Both the position numbers and the translations under genes were made by a program. From an uncultured Paracoccaceae bacterium (GTDB lineage Bacteria > Pseudomonadota > Alphaproteobacteria > Rhodobacterales > Rhodobacteraceae), in the NCBI GenBank assembly GCA_937927885.1, contig CALEZJ010000325.1:1-10899 (forward strand): a DNA stretch of 10,899 nucleotides. Reading direction: 5' to 3'. Below, piece after piece: positions 5,330 through 10,899 of the stretch; the first letter of the stretch is position 1, and each line of letters starts with the position of its first letter. The notes under the pieces were generated by a model that did no database searches, was not told the origin of the DNA, and was given only the letters and a program-made list of their open reading frames with translations.

Positions 5330-5926
5330 TCAAAGCTTGCCTGCCAGGAACAGGTCCAGATCCTCGACGCGGTCCTGACCCCAGAACCGTTCATCCCCGA
5401 CGATGAAGAAGGGCACGCCGAACACCCCGGCCAGCACCCCCTCTTCGAGGTTGCGCGCATAGGTGTCCGCGCCCAGGAGCATCCCCGACATCGCCAGCGA
5501 GGCCTTGAACCCGGCGCGCGTCAGGCAGTCGACGATCACCTCGTCATCGGCGACGTTCCTCTCCTCGGCCCAGCAGGCGGCGCAGAGCGACTGCACCAGA
5601 GCGTGCAGATCCCCCCCGCCCGCCTGTTGCGCGGCGATGATCGCATAGGCGGCGGGGGCCGGATTGGCCGGAAAATAGGCCGGGCGCAGGGTCAGCGGCA
5701 TGCCCGCCTTGATCGCCTGGCGGCGCAGGTCCTGCAAACGGTAGGCCTGCCGGGACTCGTGGCGCTGGGCCAGCGGCAACCCGCCGGTGCGCGCGAACAG
5801 CGCCACCGGATCGACCGGGCGATAGCGCAGGCTGGCCCCGTGGCGCGCCGCCACCGCAACCAGTCGCGGCAGGGCCAGATAGGTCCAGGGTGAAATCACG
5901 CTGATGTAGGTGTCGATCTGTCGCAT
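5330..5926 (-). CDS. 2-hydroxychromene-2-carboxylate isomerase-like protein (DsbA/GST-kappa fold)
   Basis: This 198-residue protein has the thioredoxin-like DsbA family fold with no CxxC. It begins MRQIDTYISVISPWTYLALP, where Ser12 in SPW is the place of the glutathione-activating Ser in HCCA isomerases. The inserted helical domain includes RRQAIKAGMPLTLRPAYFP, and the C-terminal part GVFGVPFFIVGDERFWGQDR (167-186) is the family's cis-proline and closing region. The founding enzyme isomerises 2-hydroxychromene-2-carboxylate in naphthalene breakdown with glutathione; many bacterial members act on unknown substrates, so the exact reaction is not established. AGGGGA about 9 bases before the ATG supports the start. 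It is first in a minus-strand pair with an alpha/beta hydrolase whose gene starts at its 3' end, and is divergent from prs. Confidence 0.85.
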   Translation of the reverse strand: MRQIDTYISVISPWTYLALPRLVAVAARHGASLRYRPVDPVALFARTGGLPLAQRHESRQAYRLQDLRRQAIKAGMPLTLRPAYFPANPAPAAYAIIAAQQAGGGDLHALVQSLCAACWAEERNVADDEVIVDCLTRAGFKASLAMSGMLLGADTYARNLEEGVLAGVFGVPFFIVGDERFWGQDRVEDLDLFLAGKL

Positions 5927-5961
5927 TCGGCGCGTCCCCTTGGCACGGGCGGGTTTCAAAG

Positions 5962-5989
5962 ACCCTAGCCCGGTGGTAAGCGGTGTCAA
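5962..5989 (-). promoter_or_regulatory. Possible promoter of the isomerase-hydrolase pair, with overlapping dyad
   Basis: On the minus strand, a perfect TTGACA (5984-5989) is followed after 16 bases by TAGGGT (5962-5967), a weak -10. The -35 lies inside a 14-bp dyad, GCGGT-GTCA-ACCGC (5980-5993), which could be an operator. The 93-bp gap 5927-6019 must also hold the prs promoter, which I cannot place. Confidence 0.42.
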
Positions 5990-6019
5990 CCGCCCGAATC
6001 CCCCCAGAGAGAGGTCGAG

Positions 6020-7039
6020 ATGCCCGCCATGACCGAACCCAAACTGATTGCCGGCAACGCCAACCGGCCCCTCGCCAAGGCCATCGCCCGGCGCATGTCG
6101 CTGCACCGCGGCATGTCGGTCAATCTGGTCGACGCAAGGGTCGAGCGGTTCAACGACCAGGAAATCTTTGTCGAGGTCTTCGAGAATGTCCGGGGCGAGG
6201 ACATGTACATCCTGCAATCCACCTCGCGCCCCGCGAACGACAACCTGATGGAATTGCTGATCATTGCCGACGCGCTCAAACGCTCGTCGGCGGCGCGCAT
6301 CACCGCGGTGATCCCCTATTTCGGCTATGCCCGCCAGGACCGCCGCGCCAAGGCCCGCACGCCGATCTCGGCCAAGCTGGTGGCGAACCTGATCACCCGC
6401 GCCGGAGTCGACCGCATCCTGACGCTGGACCTGCACGCGACGCAGATCCAGGGCTTTTTCGACATCCCGGTGGACAACCTCTATGCCGCGCCGGTCTTTG
6501 CCATGGACGCGCTGCACCATTTCCGCGACCGGCTCGATGATCTGATGGTCGTCTCGCCCGACGTCGGCGGCGTGGCGCGCGCGCGCGAACTGGCCAAGCG
6601 GATCAACGCGCCGCTGTCGATCGTCGACAAGCGCCGCGAGAAGGCGGGCGAGGTCGCGGAAATGACGGTGATCGGCGATGTGCGCGGCAAGGCCTGCATC
6701 ATCGTCGACGACATCTGCGACACCGCTGGCACCCTGTGCAAGGCCGCCGAAGTGCTGATGGAAGCAGGTGCCACCGAGGTGCACAGCTATATCACCCATG
6801 GCGTGCTGTCGGGCCCCGCCGTCGAGCGCATCAAGGGTTCGGTGATGAAATCGCTGGTCATCACCGATTCCATCGAGCCGACCGAGGCCGTCAGGGCGAC
6901 GTCGAACATCCGCATCGTCCCCACGGCGCCGATGTTCGCGCAGGCGATCCTGAACACCTGGAACGGCACCTCGGTCTCGTCGCTTTTCGACATGGACACG
7001 CTGATGCCGATCTACGAAGGCTTCTACCCGCGCGCCTGA
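6020..7039 (+). CDS. prs: Ribose-phosphate diphosphokinase (PRPP synthase)
   Basis: The enzyme transfers diphosphate from ATP to ribose 5-phosphate, making PRPP for purine, pyrimidine, histidine, tryptophan and NAD synthesis in the cytoplasm. At 339 residues it is slightly longer than the roughly 315 usual for class I enzymes. Visible motifs: [17 protein letters not shown] (43-59), [11 protein letters not shown] (99-109), the signature [14 protein letters not shown] (137-150), the flexible catalytic loop region [10 protein letters not shown] (203-212), and the PRPP-binding loop [10 protein letters not shown] (229-238). GAGAGAGG at 6007-6014 lies 5 bases before the ATG at 6020; a second ATG at 6029 is possible but further away. 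It is a single gene, divergent from the isomerase-like gene and convergent with the ATP synthase operon. Confidence 0.97.
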   Translation: MPAMTEPKLIAGNANRPLAKAIARRMSLHRGMSVNLVDARVERFNDQEIFVEVFENVRGEDMYILQSTSRPANDNLMELLIIADALKRSSAARITAVIPYFGYARQDRRAKARTPISAKLVANLITRAGVDRILTLDLHATQIQGFFDIPVDNLYAAPVFAMDALHHFRDRLDDLMVVSPDVGGVARARELAKRINAPLSIVDKRREKAGEVAEMTVIGDVRGKACIIVDDICDTAGTLCKAAEVLMEAGATEVHSYITHGVLSGPAVERIKGSVMKSLVITDSIEPTEAVRATSNIRIVPTAPMFAQAILNTWNGTSVSSLFDMDTLMPIYEGFYPRA

Positions 7040-7051
7040 GGCCGCTGCGGG

Positions 7052-7079
7052 GGTCAGAATCGCACCCGCCGTTCTGACC
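7052..7079 (+). terminator. Possible prs terminator hairpin
   Basis: GGTCAGAA (7052-7059) and TTCTGACC (7072-7079) form a perfect 8-bp stem with a 12-base loop, 12 bases after the prs stop. No U-run follows, so it may only protect the 3' end or need Rho. The rest of the 281-bp gap 7040-7320 holds the hairpins listed next and no credible gene. Confidence 0.45.
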
Positions 7080-7097
7080 GGCCAGCCCCGGGGCGCT

Positions 7098-7174
7098 CCC
7101 CCGGGATATTTGCCAGACAGAGGAAAGACCGGAAGGCCGCGCCCCTTCATCTGTCCTCAAATATCCTCAGGGGG
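7098..7174. repeat. Long imperfect inverted repeat between prs and atpC
   Basis: The left arm (7098-7121) runs CCCCC, GGGATATTTG, then CCAGACAGA. The right arm (7150-7174), read in reverse complement, runs CCCCCTGAGGATATTTG, then AGGACAGA. Shared parts are CCCCC, GGATATTTG and GACAGA, with small differences between them; the spacer is 28 bases. A transcript from either strand could fold into a long stem. I recall similar CCC-GGATATTTG blocks near gene ends in Rhodobacterales genomes, which would make it an interspersed repeat, but only this copy is in the window. Confidence 0.65.
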
Positions 7175-7178
7175 TGAA

Positions 7179-7213
7179 TTTCGCGCAGCGAAAGAGGGGG
7201 CAGAATGCCCCCT
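7179..7213. other. Two short hairpins beside the inverted repeat
   Basis: TTTCGC-GCA-GCGAAA (7179-7193) is a 6-bp stem with a 3-base loop. AGGGGGCA-GAA-TGCCCCCT (7195-7213) is an 8-bp stem with a 3-base loop. Both follow directly after the long inverted repeat and look like part of the same structured block. Neither has a U-run on either strand. Confidence 0.55.
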
Positions 7214-7271
7214 GCCTTGCGCGGTGGGGGACGCGCCGCGCCCTGTCCGGACCTGCGGCGTCTCGCCATGC

Positions 7272-7297
7272 AAAAGGCCCCGCCGGGGCGGGGCCTT
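7272..7297 (-). terminator. Intrinsic terminator of the ATP synthase operon
   Basis: AAGGCCCCGC and GCGGGGCCTT form an almost perfect hairpin (7274-7297) with a short loop. On the minus strand the stem is followed by further U residues (TTTTG reading past 7275-7272), 24 bases after the atpC stop. It is the expected end of the atpA-G-D-C transcript. Confidence 0.85.
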
Positions 7298-7320
7298 GAC
7301 GGGTTTCCGGCGAAGCGGTG

Positions 7321-7731
7321 TCAGCCGTTCGGCACCTGGGCCGTCAGGCCCAGCTGACTGCCCATGGCGACCATGTCGGCCACAAGCTTGCCCGCCTCGT
7401 CGCTGGCCGCAGCCTTTGACGCGCGGTGCGCCTCGGCCACCCAGCCGTCCAGCAGGGCCTGCGTCACGTCGGACTTGGCCACCGAGCGTTCGGCCAGCAC
7501 CGACACGCCTTCGGGCGAGATTTCGGCAAAGCCGCCGGTCACCGCGTATTCGCTGACCGAACCGCCCACCACCACCTTCAGGACGCCGGGGCGCAGGGTG
7601 GTGATGGTCGGCGTGTGCCCGGGCATCGCGGTCAGGTCGCCCTCGGCGCCGGGGATCTGCACCTCGCTGGCCTGAGCGGACAGCAATTTCCGCTCAGGGG
7701 ACACGAGATCGAACTGCATCGTATCGGCCAT
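7321..7731 (-). CDS. atpC: ATP synthase F1 subunit epsilon
   Basis: This 136-residue protein has the family's normal length. The N-terminal beta-sandwich (about 1-83) begins [20 protein letters not shown] and carries [15 protein letters not shown] (27-41) and [16 protein letters not shown] (66-81). The C-terminal part (about 86-125) forms the helical hairpin. Epsilon joins gamma in the central stalk and couples rotation to the F0 ring at the inner membrane. In Paracoccus and relatives the inhibitory role is known to be taken over by a separate zeta subunit, which is not in this window. GGGAGG (7737-7742) lies 5 bases before the ATG. It is the last gene of the operon, 20 bp after atpD. Confidence 0.97.
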   Translation of the reverse strand: MADTMQFDLVSPERKLLSAQASEVQIPGAEGDLTAMPGHTPTITTLRPGVLKVVVGGSVSEYAVTGGFAEISPEGVSVLAERSVAKSDVTQALLDGWVAEAHRASKAAASDEAGKLVADMVAMGSQLGLTAQVPNG

Positions 7732-7751
7732 CAGGGCCTCCCGTTGTCAGA

Positions 7752-9197
<1,446 letters not shown>

Positions 9198-10067
9198 TCA
9201 GAGCGCTTCCGCGCCCGAGATGATTTCGATAAGCTCTTTGGTGATCGCAGCCTGACGCGAGCGGTTGTAGATCGTCGTGTATTTCGTGATCATGTCGCCT
9301 GCGTTGCGCGTCGCGTTATCCATCGCGGACATGCGCGCGCCTTGCTCCGATGCGCCGTTTTCCAAGAGGGCGGTGAAGATCTGCGTGGCCACCGAACGGG
9401 GCAGCAGGTCGGCCAGGATCGCCTCTTCGGACGGTTCGTAATCGTAGACCGCGCTGGTCTCGACGGCGGCGCCGGCCTTGGCCGGGATCACCTGCTGCGC
9501 GGTCGGGATCTGGCTGATCACCGACTGGAAGCGGTTGAAGAACAGCGTCGCCACGTCGAACTCGCCGCCCTCGAAGCGGGCCAGAACCTCGCTTGCGATG
9601 GCGCGGGCGTTGTCGTAGCCGATGCGCTTCACTTCGCTCAGGTCGATATGGCCGACAAGATGGGCGCTGAGATCGCGCTTCAACTGCTCGCGGCCCTTCT
9701 TGCCGACGGTCAGGATCTTGACCGTCTTGCCATTGGCCAGGAGTTCGTTGGCCCTGGCGCGCGCCAGCTTGACGATGGACGAGTTGAACCCGCCACACAG
9801 GCCACGTTCGGCGGTCATGACGACCAGAAGGTGCACCTTGTCGTTGCCGGTTCCGGCCAGAAGGCGCGGTGCGCTGTCCGACCCGGCGACCGAGGCCGCC
9901 AGACCGGTGACCACGGCCTCCATCCGCGCGGCATAGGGCCGCCCGGCTTCGGCCGCATCCTGGCCACGGCGCAGTTTTGCCGCCGCAACCATCTGCATGG
10001 CCTTCGTGATCTTGCGAGTGTTCTTGACACTCGTGATCCGGTTTTTCAGATCCTTGAGGCTAGGCAT
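9198..10067 (-). CDS. atpG: ATP synthase F1 subunit gamma
   Basis: This 289-residue protein is the rotating central shaft. Its N-terminal helix, [20 protein letters not shown] onward (1-45), and its C-terminal helix (about 240-289, ending with the signature [15 protein letters not shown]) form the antiparallel coiled coil inside the alpha3beta3 ring. The middle part (about 75-200) is the Rossmann-like domain that starts [27 protein letters not shown] lies 7 bases before the ATG. It sits 21 bp after atpA and 18 bp before atpD, as expected of the F1 operon. Nothing unusual is seen. Confidence 0.98.
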   Translation of the reverse strand: MPSLKDLKNRITSVKNTRKITKAMQMVAAAKLRRGQDAAEAGRPYAARMEAVVTGLAASVAGSDSAPRLLAGTGNDKVHLLVVMTAERGLCGGFNSSIVKLARARANELLANGKTVKILTVGKKGREQLKRDLSAHLVGHIDLSEVKRIGYDNARAIASEVLARFEGGEFDVATLFFNRFQSVISQIPTAQQVIPAKAGAAVETSAVYDYEPSEEAILADLLPRSVATQIFTALLENGASEQGARMSAMDNATRNAGDMITKYTTIYNRSRQAAITKELIEIISGAEAL

Positions 10068-10088
10068 CTAACGATCCTCTCCCCGCCC

Positions 10089-10899
10089 TCAGGCGAAATC
10101 TTTGGCGTATTCGTTCAGGCACGCCTTGATCTTGTCGGCCAGCTCGCCCTTCACCGCGCGGTCATTCGTGGTGATGTCGGCCAGAAGCGCCGCATGCTTG
10201 CCACGCAGATGCGCCAAGAGGCCCTTTTCGAACCGGCCCACGTCCTTGACCGCGATGCCATCCAGATAGCCGTTGGTGCCGGCATAGATGATGACGACGA
10301 TCTCGGCGTTGGTCAGCGGCGAATATTGCGCCTGCTTCATCAGTTCGGTCAGGCGCGCGCCACGGTTCAGCAGTTTCTGCGTCGCCGCGTCGAGGTCCGA
10401 GCCGAACTGCGCGAAGGCCGCCATTTCGCGGTACTGCGCCAGTTCCAGTTTCACCGGGCCAGCCACCGATTTCATCGCCTTGGTCTGGGCCGAGGACCCC
10501 ACGCGCGACACCGAAAGACCGGTGTTCACGGCCGGGCGGATGCCCTGATAGAAGAGCTCGGTCTCGAGGAAGATCTGGCCGTCGGTGATCGAGATCACGT
10601 TGGTCGGGATGAAGGCCGACACGTCGCCGCCCTGGGTTTCGATGACCGGCAGCGCGGTCAGCGAACCGGCGCCGAAATCCGAGTTCAGCTTGGCCGAACG
10701 TTCCAGGAGGCGCGAGTGCAGATAGAACACGTCGCCCGGATAGGCCTCGCGTCCCGGGGGACGGCGCAGCAGGAGCGACATCTGGCGGTAAGCGACGGCC
10801 TGCTTCGAGAGGTCATCATAGATGATCAGCGCATGGCGGCCGTTGTCGCGGAAGAATTCCGCCATCGCGGTCGCGGCATAGGGCGCGAGGAATTGCAGC
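10089..10899 (-). CDS. atpA: ATP synthase F1 subunit alpha, C-terminal part (5' end outside window)
   Basis: The frame is open to the right edge and encodes the last 269 of about 510 residues. It begins in [16 protein letters not shown], followed by the Walker B region [10 protein letters not shown], the stretch [20 protein letters not shown], the family signature [10 protein letters not shown], and the Arg in [10 protein letters not shown] that reaches into the neighbouring beta catalytic site. The C-terminal helical domain ends LNEYAKDFA. Alpha binds nucleotide without hydrolysing it and forms the ring with beta. The Walker A motif and N-terminal crown lie outside the window. The gene is upstream of atpG in the same transcript; atpH is expected before it. 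Confidence 0.98.
   Translation of the reverse strand, partial: LQFLAPYAATAMAEFFRDNGRHALIIYDDLSKQAVAYRQMSLLLRRPPGREAYPGDVFYLHSRLLERSAKLNSDFGAGSLTALPVIETQGGDVSAFIPTNVISITDGQIFLETELFYQGIRPAVNTGLSVSRVGSSAQTKAMKSVAGPVKLELAQYREMAAFAQFGSDLDAATQKLLNRGARLTELMKQAQYSPLTNAEIVVIIYAGTNGYLDGIAVKDVGRFEKGLLAHLRGKHAALLADITTNDRAVKGELADKIKACLNEYAKDFA

Noticed and set aside
5331..5333. TTG as the start of the hydrolase gene at 4506-5315
   Set aside because: It would overlap the isomerase stop, but it lacks a good ribosome binding site; ATG at 5315 has AAGGA upstream and still leaves the whole fold. It remains a weak alternative.
5330..7150. 606-codon minus-strand frame that includes the isomerase-like gene at its end
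   Set aside because: Only the last 198 codons match a family. The upstream part is antisense to prs, and a good ribosome binding site marks the ATG at 5926.
7110..7556. 148-codon plus-strand frame beginning in the prs-atpC gap
   Set aside because: It runs through the hairpin block and antisense into atpC, is rich in Arg and Pro, and has no recognisable motif.

Overview
This is GC-rich DNA with long spurious open frames on the non-coding strands. The protein sequences fit an alphaproteobacterium of the order Rhodobacterales (Rhodobacter/Paracoccus-like). The atpA-atpG-atpD-atpC order with no F0 genes alongside, the Lys34-type EF-P, and a small DUF6280-like protein all suggest this. The assignment rests on remembered family resemblance, not on a search.

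Left part (1-2152, + strand): the 3' end of a DNA-3-methyladenine glycosylase I-like gene overlaps an alpha/beta hydrolase gene (GTG start) by 4 bp. A second, membrane-anchored alpha/beta hydrolase follows after 3 bp. The three probably form one transcription unit. A complete tRNA-Arg(TCT) gene with an encoded CCA end comes next.

Middle (2181-5926): on the minus strand, efp (elongation factor P) is followed by a small exported META-domain protein. That gene lies in the same reading frame as efp, one UGA and one codon further on. Next comes a YnjF-like CDP-alcohol phosphatidyltransferase. Divergently from efp, a 105-residue DUF6280-like protein is encoded on the plus strand and ends at a clear intrinsic terminator. 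A second minus-strand pair follows: a 2-hydroxychromene-2-carboxylate isomerase-like (DsbA/GST-kappa fold) gene and a third alpha/beta hydrolase that starts just at its end.

Right part (6020-10899): prs (ribose-phosphate diphosphokinase) runs on the plus strand and converges on the F1 ATP synthase operon, read on the minus strand as atpA (cut by the window edge), atpG, atpD, atpC. The 281-bp gap between prs and atpC holds several hairpins: a possible prs terminator, a long imperfect inverted repeat containing GGATATTTG, two short hairpins, and a strong intrinsic terminator for the atp operon.

The window is mostly housekeeping: DNA repair, translation, nucleotide precursor and ATP synthesis, plus three hydrolases of unknown substrate. 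I see no insertion sequence, phage gene, CRISPR array, toxin-antitoxin pair or defence locus, and I do not think it contains a new multi-gene system. The points most worth a second look are non-coding: the tandem 17-bp-spaced repeat before the ynjF-like gene, the dyads between efp and the DUF6280-like gene, the hairpin cluster between prs and atpC, and the in-frame efp-UGA-META junction.
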